Shown here: in pieces, positions 26,948 through 36,311 of the stretch
How the letters are laid out: each line of letters starts with the position of its first letter
How positions within the stretch are numbered: position 1 is the stretch's first letter
NCBI RefSeq assembly: GCF_010614725.1
Contig: NZ_JAAEHL010000001.1
Coordinates: 248,001-312,000 of the forward strand
Direction of reading: 5' to 3'
DNA from: Flavobacterium ajazii
GTDB lineage: Bacteria; Bacteroidota; Bacteroidia; Flavobacteriales; Flavobacteriaceae
Length of the DNA: 64,000 bases
Program-made: the position numbers and the translations under genes
Notes under the pieces: model-generated
Seen by the model: the letters and a program-made list of their open reading frames with translations, nothing else
Database searches by the model: none
Told to the model about the DNA's origin: nothing

Positions 26948-28909
26948 ATGAAAAAACTATTATTTGTATTTTCTTTTCTTTTTGTTTCCTTATGCAACTC
27001 TCAGATTCTGGAGCCTGTTAAATGGACAACTTCAGTTGAGAAAATATCTGATACCGAATATAAATTAACCGCAAAAGCCACCATCGAAGCCGGCTGGCAT
27101 GTGTATTCACAAAATGTTCCTGAAAACGGACCTTCACCTACAAGTTTCATATTTGACGACCAGGGCGGAGCGTTTAAAATTATAGGCAATACTATCGAAG
27201 GAGAGGGGCATACCGCTTTGGATCCTGTCTTTAAAAAGACGATTAAATATTTTGAAAACACCGCAGTTTTTGAGCAGAAAATAGAGGTATCAGGAACCAA
27301 AAACAGCTTAACGGCTTTAGTTGAGTTTATGGCCTGCGATGATTCAAAATGTTTACCTCCAACAGAAGTTGAACTTACTTTTGATCTGGCTTCTGGTGCT
27401 TCTGGCAAAAAAGAAACAGCAGATAAGGCAACTACTTTAGCTTCTGAGGATAAAGGAGTAGACACAGAAAAAGGATTAATTACTATTTTCTTTTTAGCCT
27501 TTCTATCTGGATTTGCAGCGCTTCTGACTCCGTGTGTTTTTCCGATGATTCCAATGACGGTGAGTTTTTTTACTAAACAAAGTAAAAATAAAGCGCAAGG
27601 TATTCGCAACGCGGTAATTTATGGTCTTTCTATTATCATTATTTACGTTTTGCTGGGATCCATTGTAACGGCCGTTTTTGGCGCAGATTCTTTAAATGCG
27701 CTTTCAACGAACGTATGGTTCAATGTGATCTTTTTTCTCATTTTAGTGTTTTTTGCGATTTCTTTTCTGGGTGCATTTGAAATTGTGTTGCCGAGTTCTC
27801 TTGCCAATAAAGTAGATTCTCAGGCAGACAGGGGAGGAATGATAGGGATTTTCTTCATGGCCTTGGCTTTGGCTATCGTATCCTTTTCTTGTACAGGTCC
27901 AATTGTGGGAACACTCTTAGTTCAGGCAGCTTCCAAAGGGGGTATTGCACCAATAGTAGGAATGCTGGGTTTCTCTACAGCAATAGCGCTTCCGTTTTCT
28001 TTGTTTGCTGCTTTTCCGGGATGGCTTAATGCGTTACCTAAATCTGGTGGATGGCTGAATACAGTAAAAGTGGTACTAGGTTTTCTTGAGCTGGCCCTGG
28101 CATTTAAGTTTTTATCGAATGCTGATTTGGTAATACAAACTCATCTTTTGGAACGTGAAGTATTTCTGGCGATCTGGATTGCTATTTTTGGAGCACTAGC
28201 TTTTTATCTGTTTGGCAAAATTACGCTTCCTCATGATTCACCTCTGAACCATATTTCGGTGGGAAGACTAAGCCTTGGACTTGTAGTTCTTTCTTTTACC
28301 ATTTATATGATTCCGGGACTTTGGGGTGCTCCACTTAATTTGATTAGTGCTTTCCCTCCTCCGCAACAATATAGTGAGTCTCCATACGGAGTCGGTGGAT
28401 CAAAAGCATCGGGAACAGCAGATAATGCAAGCACACACGGAGATCTTCCTGATGGAGCTCATTTACTTGCTCCTCATGATATCATGGCTTTTGATGATTA
28501 TGATAAAGGAATGGCTTACGCAAAAAAAGCAGGCAAACCGGTAATGATAGATTTTACAGGTTGGGCATGCGTAAACTGCAGAAAAATGGAGCAGAATGTG
28601 TGGCCGGATCCCAAAGTATTAAAAATACTGAAAAATGATGTGGTTTTGATTTCACTTTACGTGGATGATAAAAGAAAACTGGAAGCCGATGAAATTGTCG
28701 ATTCTCAGCTTAATCCAGGAAAAAAATTGAAATATATCGGACAGAAATGGAGTGAAATGCAGACCCTTAGATACAAAGCTAATTCACAGCCTTTTTATGT
28801 ACTTATGGATAGCAATGAAAACAACCTTGTCGAACCGGTGGCTTATACGCCAAATGTTGAGGATTACCTAAACTGGCTCAATACAGGTATCAGTAAGTTC
28901 AAACAGTAA
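26948..28909 (+). CDS. dsbD: DsbD-type protein-disulfide reductase
   Basis: A 653-residue three-part inner-membrane protein. The signal peptide is residues 1-18. The periplasmic alpha domain runs to about 145, with Cys pair [10 protein letters not shown]. The membrane domain of about eight helices (about 175-450) has its Cys in [11 protein letters not shown] and [10 protein letters not shown]. The C-terminal thioredoxin-like gamma domain has [13 protein letters not shown], active site C-V-N-C near 535. Together they move electrons from cytoplasmic thioredoxin to the periplasm. It sits in a run of TlpA genes that could be its clients, so this locus seems to have its own reductant supply. Confidence 0.92.
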   Translation: MKKLLFVFSFLFVSLCNSQILEPVKWTTSVEKISDTEYKLTAKATIEAGWHVYSQNVPENGPSPTSFIFDDQGGAFKIIGNTIEGEGHTALDPVFKKTIKYFENTAVFEQKIEVSGTKNSLTALVEFMACDDSKCLPPTEVELTFDLASGASGKKETADKATTLASEDKGVDTEKGLITIFFLAFLSGFAALLTPCVFPMIPMTVSFFTKQSKNKAQGIRNAVIYGLSIIIIYVLLGSIVTAVFGADSLNALSTNVWFNVIFFLILVFFAISFLGAFEIVLPSSLANKVDSQADRGGMIGIFFMALALAIVSFSCTGPIVGTLLVQAASKGGIAPIVGMLGFSTAIALPFSLFAAFPGWLNALPKSGGWLNTVKVVLGFLELALAFKFLSNADLVIQTHLLEREVFLAIWIAIFGALAFYLFGKITLPHDSPLNHISVGRLSLGLVVLSFTIYMIPGLWGAPLNLISAFPPPQQYSESPYGVGGSKASGTADNASTHGDLPDGAHLLAPHDIMAFDDYDKGMAYAKKAGKPVMIDFTGWACVNCRKMEQNVWPDPKVLKILKNDVVLISLYVDDKRKLEADEIVDSQLNPGKKLKYIGQKWSEMQTLRYKANSQPFYVLMDSNENNLVEPVAYTPNVEDYLNWLNTGISKFKQ

Positions 28910-28970
28910 AAAAAAGCTTCTTTTTCAATTTAAAAACAGAGTTGTATAATTTATTTAAAATAATAAGAAC

Positions 28971-30035
28971 ATGAAAAAAATAGCAATTGTAATGCTTGGA
29001 ATCATATTAAAGACTTCAAGTTTAAGTGCACAATCATCTTATACTATTAAAGGAAGTATCCCTTCAAACATCAAGGCTGTAAAAGCCGTATTGTCTTATC
29101 CGCCTGATGAGGGATTTGAATACATATCCGATACGGCTAAAGTTGTAAACGGTGAGTTTGAATTTAGGGGAAAAGTTCGCAGACCGCAGCTGGCGGAAGT
29201 GAATTTGATTCAATCCAAGCCAGTAAAGGAAGATGCTGCAAACAACATGAAAAACGTAGCCCTTGTTTATTCAGATGGAGATATCAGGATAACTTTTGAT
29301 AAGGACGGCATGGCAGCTTATCAAGGTGGTAATATTGAGCAAAAGTATTGGGAGAAATACCAAAAAAAACTTCTTGATGAGCAGAAAAAATTAGGTGGCA
29401 AGCAGATTGAAATGAGTAATATTCTGCAGGTCATCAATGATTTTGTTCTAGATAATCCGGATTGCTACGTAAGTGTTGATTTGATAGATATTTTTGTTCA
29501 GGGTGCCATGCAGCCGAGATTGGTGAAACCAATGTATGATGCTTTAAGCAGCCGAATGAAAAATGAACCAAAAGTAATTGCGTGGAAAAAACGTTTAGAC
29601 GATGCATTAGTTTTTCAGTCCGGAACAATTAAAGCGCAGGACTTCACAATGAATGATGCAAATGGCAATCCGGTAACCTTGTCAAAATATAAAGGACAAT
29701 ACGTACTGCTGGATTTCTGGGCAAGCTGGTGTGTGCCGTGCAGAGCTGAAAATCCGAATGTTTTGGCTGCTTATAATAAATTTAAAGGTAAAAACTTCAC
29801 CATTTTGGCAGTCTCACTTGATGAGAAAAAAGCAGACTGGCTGAAAGCCATAAAAGAAGATAAACTGCCATGGCTGCAATTATGTGATTTAAAAGGTGGT
29901 GAGAATGCAGCTGCGGTACTCTACAAAGTAAGCATGGTTCCTGATAATTTTTTAATTGATCCAAATGGGAATATCGTTGATAGAGGCCTAAGAGGTGAGG
30001 AATTGGAAAAGAGACTTTCTGAATTATTAAAGTAA
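28971..30035 (+). CDS. TlpA-like thioredoxin with DUF4369-like domain
   Basis: A 354-residue exported protein with signal peptide ending SLSAQ (residue ~21). A DUF4369-like beta domain at about 22-105 (YTIKGSIPSNIKAVKAVLSY) is followed by a helical linker. The thioredoxin domain has VLLDFWASWCVPCRAENP, active site C-V-P-C near 254, and cis-Pro MVPDNFLIDPNGNIV near 323. It closely resembles the lipoprotein at 20669 in its C-terminal half but lacks a lipobox. It is the first of three consecutive TlpA genes with short spacers, probably one transcript with dsbD. Confidence 0.88.
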   Translation: MKKIAIVMLGIILKTSSLSAQSSYTIKGSIPSNIKAVKAVLSYPPDEGFEYISDTAKVVNGEFEFRGKVRRPQLAEVNLIQSKPVKEDAANNMKNVALVYSDGDIRITFDKDGMAAYQGGNIEQKYWEKYQKKLLDEQKKLGGKQIEMSNILQVINDFVLDNPDCYVSVDLIDIFVQGAMQPRLVKPMYDALSSRMKNEPKVIAWKKRLDDALVFQSGTIKAQDFTMNDANGNPVTLSKYKGQYVLLDFWASWCVPCRAENPNVLAAYNKFKGKNFTILAVSLDEKKADWLKAIKEDKLPWLQLCDLKGGENAAAVLYKVSMVPDNFLIDPNGNIVDRGLRGEELEKRLSELLK

Positions 30036-30062
30036 CGGTCGTTAAACTAAAACAATATAAAT

Positions 30063-31355
30063 ATGAAAAATATATTTTTTTTGATGCTAATGGTACAAAC
30101 CATTTTTGCTCAGCAATCTGTAAAAAGCAAATATAGTATTGACGATTTTATTTTGATCGAGAGTGTTGAAGATCAAGAAAAACAATACAATAAAATGCTT
30201 AAGGAATTTTCTAGTGATCCGACAAATGTATCTGCTAGCAATGATTTTAGAGCCGAACTTGCAGTTCAGTGGCTGGCACAGGGAAATGTAGAACGTTATC
30301 GATATTATAAAAAAAGTAATCCCCGATTTTCTGCACGTCAATTTATGTATCTGGTAAGTGCGCTTGAGAAATTATTTGATGAAAAGAAAAAGTATAATGA
30401 TGTTAAGGATATTTCAGCGGAACTTTTAGAAGATTTGGAAAATCAAAAATTAGAGGATGGAGTCAGCAGGACACCCGTTCTTATGGAATTGAATGCGGCA
30501 TCTAATGCTATGCTTGGAAATATTCAGATTGCTCAAGAATTAATTGAAAAATCATCCAAAGATCAAGGAAGTTCTGCTCGGGAAATAAAATATTTTAAAG
30601 ATATGCAGGCAAACTATTTAAACCGTTATGCCATTGTCATGTCTGCTGCCGGTAACCATCAAGCTGCTTATGATATACTATATAAAGCCTTAAAAGAAGC
30701 TGAATCAAATCCATATATGATTCCAACTTTTAAAGAAGTTTATAAAAAATTAAAGGGTACCAGCAAAGGTGCCGACGAACTTATAAATAGCCTTCAAAAG
30801 GATGCTTATGAAAAATATTATAAAGAAGTTGAGGCAAATTATATTTCATCCCCTCAAAAAAAACTTGAAGGCACAATTCCAGACCCCGAAGATAGCAGCA
30901 AAAATGTAACATTATTTAGTGCTGATAAACAAGTATACGATATAGCATTACAAAATTTAAATGGTATTCCGGTTAATTTAAGTGATTATAAAGGAAAAGT
31001 GTTGGCAATAGATTTTTGGACTACATTATGTACACCATGTGTTTCTGCATTTTACGGTTTTGAGAAAGTAATAGCAGATTACAAGAAAAATGACTTTAAA
31101 ATGTTTGTCATAAATATATTTGAAACAGAACCGACAGTAAAAGCCTATGTTAAGCAAAAAGGTATTACTCTTGATGTTTTAAGAGATGAAGAAAATACGG
31201 CATATAATATACAAGGAACACCAACTAAAATAATTTTTGACCCTACAGGGAATATTCGTTTCTACGCTGTTGGGTATGCAGGATCAACTGATAGGGAATA
31301 TTACAAGCTTAAAGCTATGATAGAAATTACAAAAAAGCGTTCAATTAAAATATAA
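30063..31355 (+). CDS. TlpA-like thioredoxin with helical N-terminal region
   Basis: A 430-residue exported protein with a short signal (MKNIFFLMLMVQTIFAQ). Residues about 25-270 are helical and TPR-like rather than DUF4369. The C-terminal thioredoxin domain has LAIDFWTTLCTPCVSAF, active site C-T-P-C near 323, and cis-Pro GTPTKIIFDPTGNIRF near 400. The C-T-P-C dipeptide differs from its neighbours. It is 27 bp after the previous TlpA gene and shares its general plan with the next gene, so the two may be diverged duplicates. Confidence 0.85.
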   Translation: MKNIFFLMLMVQTIFAQQSVKSKYSIDDFILIESVEDQEKQYNKMLKEFSSDPTNVSASNDFRAELAVQWLAQGNVERYRYYKKSNPRFSARQFMYLVSALEKLFDEKKKYNDVKDISAELLEDLENQKLEDGVSRTPVLMELNAASNAMLGNIQIAQELIEKSSKDQGSSAREIKYFKDMQANYLNRYAIVMSAAGNHQAAYDILYKALKEAESNPYMIPTFKEVYKKLKGTSKGADELINSLQKDAYEKYYKEVEANYISSPQKKLEGTIPDPEDSSKNVTLFSADKQVYDIALQNLNGIPVNLSDYKGKVLAIDFWTTLCTPCVSAFYGFEKVIADYKKNDFKMFVINIFETEPTVKAYVKQKGITLDVLRDEENTAYNIQGTPTKIIFDPTGNIRFYAVGYAGSTDREYYKLKAMIEITKKRSIKI

Positions 31356-31396
31356 ACCAGGGTTCACATATTCGCAATAGAAAACAAAATATAGTT

Positions 31397-32818
31397 ATGA
31401 AAATAATTTTTTTTATCCTTTTAATCCTATGTACTTTAAATGTACAGGCTCAGGAGAATCAAAATGATGAGTCTAAGTTAGCATCGTTACAAAACGAAAA
31501 AAATCCAGTGGTGCTTCAGAGTAAAATCAAAAATCTAGAACAGGGTACCTCAGAAGATTTACTAGTATTAGTTCAATATTACAGTAAAGATAAATCAAAA
31601 AAAGCTGCTGCAATAAAATTAGTTAATGACAAGTATCCAAACAGTAATGAGGCAAAGATGGCAAGATTGTTCTCTTTTTCAGATATAACAGGGGGCGCAA
31701 ATGATATAGAAGTACATTTTAAATCGTTACAAAAAACATATCCTACCCTAAATATGGATTTTGAGAAAAATTTTGTAGCTATGGCGTATGCAGAACTGCC
31801 AGATGCTTCCAAAATGATGGCTTACATCAACTCGATAGAAGACCAAGTCTATAGAGTGGGGGCAATAAAAATGAACATTGATTTATTGATACCTATAGAT
31901 TTTGAAAAATCTTTGCAAATACTTACGGCAGAATTAGACAGTGCACAAAAAATCAAAAACTTAACGGTTGTCGATAGTTCATTTAAAATTGATCCTCAGC
32001 CCGTTTATTATGAATATGTAGATCTGTATGCTAAGTTGCTTCTAAAGAAAGGCAATTATAAAGAGTCATATAAATATACTAAAGAAGCTTATGACAATCT
32101 TGAAAATAAAGATAAAGAACTAAAAGAAAATTATGCATTATTGTCCTCAATATTTGATGCAAATTATCAAGAATCCCTGCCCATTTTAGCTAAGGCTATT
32201 CAAGATGGAAACAATAGTAAAGAATATCTTGAAGAGGTAAGAAAAGCTTATGCAAAATTATATCCTGATAAAGACGTCAATGCTTATTTAAGTACTTTAC
32301 AGCAAGGATTTGTTAATAAAATTAAATCTAAAGTAGAAAAACTTTTAATTAATGAAAAAGCCCCTGATTTTTATGTGACAGATGTAGATGGTAAAAAAGT
32401 GATTTTGGCTGATTTTAAAGGAAAAACTATTGTGTTAGATTTTTGGGCTACCTGGTGTGGTCCTTGTGTAGCTTCATTTCCAGCAATGAAACTCGCAGTA
32501 AATAGATATTCTAACGATTCAGAAGTGAAATTTCTATTTATTCATACATGGGATAACGTTCCACACCCATTAATTGACGCAAAACAATTCCTCAGTAAGA
32601 GAAACTATAGTTTTGATTTATATATGGATTTAGTTAATCCAAATACTAAACGTCCTCCTGCAGCTTCATCTTTTAAGATAGATGGAATTCCGGCTAAATT
32701 TATAATTGACAGCAATGGCATGATACGTTTTAAAGTATCAGGTTTTGAGGGAACAGATGAAGAAGTTGCTGAAGAAGTTGTACAAATGGTAGAATTAGCT
32801 CGCGGAAAAGATAATTAA
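31397..32818 (+). CDS. TlpA-like thioredoxin with helical N-terminal region
   Basis: A 473-residue exported protein with signal peptide ending NVQAQ (residue ~19). A long helical, TPR-like region at about 25-310 precedes a thioredoxin domain with VLDFWATWCGPCVASFP, active site C-G-P-C near 354, and a cis-Pro region GIPAKFIIDSNGMIRF near 434. The N-terminal helical part could bind a partner or substrate. It is the last of the three-gene TlpA run and is followed directly by a very strong hairpin terminator. Confidence 0.86.
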   Translation: MKIIFFILLILCTLNVQAQENQNDESKLASLQNEKNPVVLQSKIKNLEQGTSEDLLVLVQYYSKDKSKKAAAIKLVNDKYPNSNEAKMARLFSFSDITGGANDIEVHFKSLQKTYPTLNMDFEKNFVAMAYAELPDASKMMAYINSIEDQVYRVGAIKMNIDLLIPIDFEKSLQILTAELDSAQKIKNLTVVDSSFKIDPQPVYYEYVDLYAKLLLKKGNYKESYKYTKEAYDNLENKDKELKENYALLSSIFDANYQESLPILAKAIQDGNNSKEYLEEVRKAYAKLYPDKDVNAYLSTLQQGFVNKIKSKVEKLLINEKAPDFYVTDVDGKKVILADFKGKTIVLDFWATWCGPCVASFPAMKLAVNRYSNDSEVKFLFIHTWDNVPHPLIDAKQFLSKRNYSFDLYMDLVNPNTKRPPAASSFKIDGIPAKFIIDSNGMIRFKVSGFEGTDEEVAEEVVQMVELARGKDN

Positions 32819-32820
32819 CA

Positions 32821-32865
32821 GATACTGATTAAGAAAAAAAAAGTTTTTTTTTCTTAATCAGTATC
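32821..32865 (+). terminator. strong Rho-independent terminator
   Basis: GATACTGATTAAG with a nine-A run pairs perfectly with a nine-T run and CTTAATCAGTATC. The T-run lies in the 3' arm. It ends the dsbD/TlpA transcript. Confidence 0.8.
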
Positions 32866-32952
32866 ATTTCATTGAATGTGCGGCGAAATGTTGTAAAACG
32901 ACATAATTGAATTGACAAAATAATATATATCTATTAATACTTAAGTTAGCAA

Positions 32953-33417
32953 ATGAAAAAGCTACTATTTGTTATTGTGCTGTTTTGCTGTGTGTTTACG
33001 GTTTTTTCTCAGAAAAACCATCCCGTTTCATGGTCATTTGAAAAGCAAATTATTACGGCTGATTCCTTTAATTTGGTCATAACAGCGGTTATCAATGCAC
33101 CATGGCATATTTATCCCTTGAAAGAATCAGGCGGTTCTTTAGGTTTGCCAACACAAATTATTTTTGAAGAAAATAGTAATATAGAATTAATTGGAGAAAT
33201 TGAAGCTAAATCGGCAGATCAGGATAGTAAGCCGAACGCGCCTTATTTTTCTAAGGGCGCTATTTTTATTCAAAAGTTAAAACTTAAATCTAAGACAGCT
33301 TCGAGTTTAAATTTTAAAATAAAATATATGGCATGTACTAATGCTATGTGTTTGCCACCTACGACAAAGCAATTTACGGTTGAATTTACAGAGAAGGATT
33401 TTAAAAAAGATAATTGA
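32953..33417 (+). CDS. stand-alone DsbD N-terminal domain protein
   Basis: A 154-residue exported protein with signal peptide ending TVFSQ (residue ~19). It shares the DsbD alpha-domain pattern: HPVSWSFEKQIITADSFNLV at the start, a NAPWHIYPL motif near 53, and the Cys pair in YMACTNAMCLPPTTK near 128-136. It is more diverged than the 26472 protein. It lies after the strong terminator at 32821-32865, so it has its own promoter or is expressed by read-through. A role as electron carrier for TlpA proteins is inferred. Confidence 0.8.
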   Translation: MKKLLFVIVLFCCVFTVFSQKNHPVSWSFEKQIITADSFNLVITAVINAPWHIYPLKESGGSLGLPTQIIFEENSNIELIGEIEAKSADQDSKPNAPYFSKGAIFIQKLKLKSKTASSLNFKIKYMACTNAMCLPPTTKQFTVEFTEKDFKKDN

Positions 33418-33902
33418 GTAAAAGAATAAATAAGGGTTTTCTTAAATTAAACTGATGTAAAATTAGCAGAGATAAAATCATCTGTTTTATTGGTTTAATT
33501 TTTAGTTTTAGGTCATTGGCATACCTTGTTCTAATGTTACAGGAATTCATACCTATTATCATGCAATTGCAGCTTTGATGTACAAACAGAAAATTACAAA
33601 GAAATGGTTTAACCTTTTAAATATAATTAACATGAAAGCATTGAAATTATTTAAAAAGTATTGGAGAAAGCAGAAAAATTTCAGACAATTCACTAAAAGT
33701 GAAATACTGCAAGTAATTCGTCAGGAATCCTCGGTTGTCAATAATTCTATATTTATAAAATGAATGCAGTGAGCATTATATTAATTACAGGTTTATCAGA
33801 ATAAGGATTAATAGATTTACAGTTCTTTTTACAATTTAATAGTTAGTCTTTCATAATATTTTATTTTAGAAGTTACATTGTTGATTTATTCATTGAAAGA
33901 CC

Positions 33903-33935
33903 AAAAAGAGTTGTCGGGCTAGACAGCTCTTTTTT
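33903..33935 (+). terminator. Rho-independent terminator
   Basis: Arms AAAAAGAGTTGTC and GACAGCTCTTTTT (one wobble pair) around a six-base loop, with the T tract in the 3' arm. Confidence 0.75.
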
Positions 33936-34027
33936 ACATTTAAAAGATTAAAAACTCAATTGATAAAGAATGGAGATAAAAATAATTAGGTGAAATAAAA
34001 ATAATTTAAAAATGAATATTGTTTAAA

Positions 34028-34069
34028 TACTAAGCCAGCTAAGTCAATAAATCTTTAGCTGGCTTAGTA
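34028..34069. terminator. long perfect hairpin, probable terminator
   Basis: Perfect 15-bp arms TACTAAGCCAGCTAA (34028-34042) and TTAGCTGGCTTAGTA (34055-34069), followed by TTTTCT. It lies 33 bases after the previous terminator region and may work in both directions. Confidence 0.7.
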
Positions 34070-34204
34070 TTTTCTAGTAGATAAATATTAACTCTAAGCT
34101 TGTCTTAGAATATAAAAATATAGTAAACAGTATAGCCGATTGCAATTTCTATAGCTCAAAGCCCATTGCCAAATGTCGATATTTTTTTATATCTCTAAAA
34201 CCAC

Positions 34205-34212
34205 TATCTTTG
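34205..34212 (+). promoter_or_regulatory. candidate Bacteroidota -7 promoter box
   Basis: TATCTTTG fits the TAnnTTTG -7 consensus of Bacteroidota housekeeping promoters, 70 bp before the sigma factor start. A clear -33 TTG at the right spacing was not found. Confidence 0.4.
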
Positions 34213-34282
34213 AAAAGCGTAATAACACAAAATTTTATAAATACCACCCATTTCACACTGTATTTTAACAGTGTAGACCAGT

Positions 34283-34837
34283 ATGGCAGAAGTAAAAACA
34301 TTATCAATTAAAGAATATAAAAACATTTATGAAACGATGTATGAAGTTCTGTGTTTATTTGCCAATAAATATGTTGATAATTTGGATCTGTCAAAAGATA
34401 TTGTGCAGGATATTTTCATCAAAATCTGGGAAGAACAGACCCAGTTCCACGGCAGTGCCTATGTCAAGTCATTTTTATATACCGCTGTCCGCAACCGTTC
34501 TTTAGATTACCTTAAAAGCAAGCAGGTCAAAAGCACTTTCCTATTGTCTGATAAAGTCGACTTTGCAGATGTTGAGGCGGACCCTTTCTTTCTTCAGGAA
34601 GTGGCAATTGCCGAAACAGCAAATATTATTGATAATGCTATTGATACATTACCAGCCCAATGTGCCAAAATCATGAAATTAAGTATTAAAGGAAAGAGCA
34701 ATCAGGAAATTGCTGATGATTTAAATCTTTCGCTTAATACTGTAAAGGTTCAAAAGAGTATCGCTTATAAAAAGCTTAAGCATTTATTAGGCAATTATTT
34801 TGTATTTATAGCTTTTGTGTTTGATATCCATAAGTAG
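34283..34837 (+). CDS. ECF RNA polymerase sigma factor
   Basis: A 184-residue ECF sigma factor. Region 2 includes LCLFANKYVDNLDLSKDIVQ and DIFIKIWEEQTQF (about 27-60), and the -10 recognition helix is near YVKSFLYTAVRNRSLDYLK. Region 4 has LPAQCAKIMKLSIKGKSNQE and DDLNLSLNTVKVQKSIAY (about 128-165). It is followed co-directionally by its FecR anti-sigma, unlike the divergent arrangement of the first module. It should drive the SusCD operon at 36312-41476. Confidence 0.9.
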   Translation: MAEVKTLSIKEYKNIYETMYEVLCLFANKYVDNLDLSKDIVQDIFIKIWEEQTQFHGSAYVKSFLYTAVRNRSLDYLKSKQVKSTFLLSDKVDFADVEADPFFLQEVAIAETANIIDNAIDTLPAQCAKIMKLSIKGKSNQEIADDLNLSLNTVKVQKSIAYKKLKHLLGNYFVFIAFVFDIHK

Positions 34838-35059
34838 TTTGTTAATTCCATGCAATTTTTAGGGCATACCTACCTTTAAAAAAAACAAGTTTTATTGTGT
34901 TTTTATGGTTATTTATTCTTAAAGGTGAAAATAGTTAAGTACTTTGCTTGAAAATGCCTCAGTAAAATCAGTGAATTTGAAAAAAAAATAAAAAAACTTC
35001 ATTTTTTTTTAATACTCAGGTAATAATAAATCGTCATAGTATAAAAGACTTTTTCGACT

Positions 35060-36280
35060 ATGAAGATATTAAATAAAATAATACAGCTTTCCAGTCAAAT
35101 TGCGGTAGCAATTTTAAAGAATACTGCTTCTAAAGAACTTCATCATTCAGATCTGTTTACTAACGCCCAAAAAGAACATATACTTAAAGAGGTAACCGAT
35201 CCTGAAAAAATAGAGGAGCGCAAAAAATTAAGGGCCTTAATCAATAAAAAAGATGATTGGAGAAAAATTCAATCCCAAATTAACAGACCAGTCTATTACC
35301 TAAACTATTTAAGATACGCCGCAGCCATATTGGTTTTGGCAGGTTTAGGTTTCTACTTCTATAACAATACACAAAAAACAATTTTAGATCCAGCCAATGC
35401 AGTAGTAACCACAACGGTTATTCAGCCTGGTAGTGATAAAGCCACTTTAGTTTTAGGCAATGGAAAAACTATTGTACTTGGTCAAGGGAATGTTTACAGC
35501 GCCAATGGTATTTCCGCTAATGATAAAATCATTACCTATGAGGCAAAAAGTAGTAAAATAGAGTATAATTATTTAACCATTCCCCGTGCCGGACAGTTTC
35601 AGCTACAATTGGCTGATGGCACAAAAGTATGGCTGAATTCCGATTCACAGCTTAAATTTCCCAATCACTTCGTTGATGGATTGCCCCGCAGTGTAGATTT
35701 GGTATATGGTGAAGCTTATTTTGAAGTATCGCCAAGCACTCATCATAGTGGATCTCACTTTATAGTTAAAACCAAAGGACAGCAAGTAGAGGTTCTGGGA
35801 ACCGAGTTCAATATTAAGGCATATAATGATGAAACTTCTATCTACACTACACTTGTTCAGGGAAGTGTTGCTCTGAGCAATAAAAAGCATTATGAACTTT
35901 TAAAGCCCAACCATCAGTTAATAGTGAAGCTTAATGATCAAAGCATTGAAAACAGGGTAGTTAATGCTCAGAAAATCGTTTCATGGAAAGACGGAGTATT
36001 CAATTTTGAAAATCGTTCTCTTGAAGAAATAATGAAGGTACTAGGAAGATGGTATGACGTGAAGGTAGTATTTGACAATTCAAACATCAAAAACATGAAG
36101 TTCACGGGAGTTCTTAGAAAGAATCAGAATATTAATGATATTTTATTTACAATTAAAACCCTAAACAATATAGAGTATGAAATAAACCAAAAGACAGTAA
36201 CCCTGGCCCAAAAAAATAAGAGAACTGAGGTTCGAATCTCTGACCAAACCAACCTCATATTCTCTTTAAACATTAATTAA
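35060..36280 (+). CDS. FecR-type anti-sigma factor
   Basis: A 406-residue single-pass membrane protein. The cytoplasmic N-terminus spans about 1-88, and the membrane helix is YAAAILVLAGLGFYFY (about 93-108). The FecR domain covers about 165-290 (YLTIPRAGQFQLQLADGTK, VDLVYGEAYFEV, EVLGTEFNIKAY). A DUF4974 C-terminal domain begins near VFNFENRSLEEIMKVLGRWY. The last ~20 residues (KNKRTEVRISDQTNLIFSLN) extend past the usual end. It regulates the sigma factor just upstream in response to the SusC at 36312. Confidence 0.9.
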   Translation: MKILNKIIQLSSQIAVAILKNTASKELHHSDLFTNAQKEHILKEVTDPEKIEERKKLRALINKKDDWRKIQSQINRPVYYLNYLRYAAAILVLAGLGFYFYNNTQKTILDPANAVVTTTVIQPGSDKATLVLGNGKTIVLGQGNVYSANGISANDKIITYEAKSSKIEYNYLTIPRAGQFQLQLADGTKVWLNSDSQLKFPNHFVDGLPRSVDLVYGEAYFEVSPSTHHSGSHFIVKTKGQQVEVLGTEFNIKAYNDETSIYTTLVQGSVALSNKKHYELLKPNHQLIVKLNDQSIENRVVNAQKIVSWKDGVFNFENRSLEEIMKVLGRWYDVKVVFDNSNIKNMKFTGVLRKNQNINDILFTIKTLNNIEYEINQKTVTLAQKNKRTEVRISDQTNLIFSLNIN

Positions 36281-36311
36281 TTCAAACAAAAATTAATCAA
36301 TAACCAAATTT

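Larger units (their letters stand above)
33418..34282. other. spacer between the two modules, with two terminators
   Basis: About 0.86 kb with no recognised gene. A 62-codon open frame at 33575-33763 (rich in Lys, Phe and Asn) can be extended upstream without an ATG. It has no known domain and may be a remnant. Two terminator hairpins (33903-33935 and 34028-34069) and a candidate promoter at 34205-34212 isolate the second module. Confidence 0.5.

Noticed and set aside
27001..27609. 202-codon open frame opposite the dsbD gene
   Set aside because: It is antisense to a well-supported gene and shows no domain of its own.
33575..33763. 62-codon open frame as a real gene
   Set aside because: No family, no good start and low-complexity composition; mentioned only within the spacer description.
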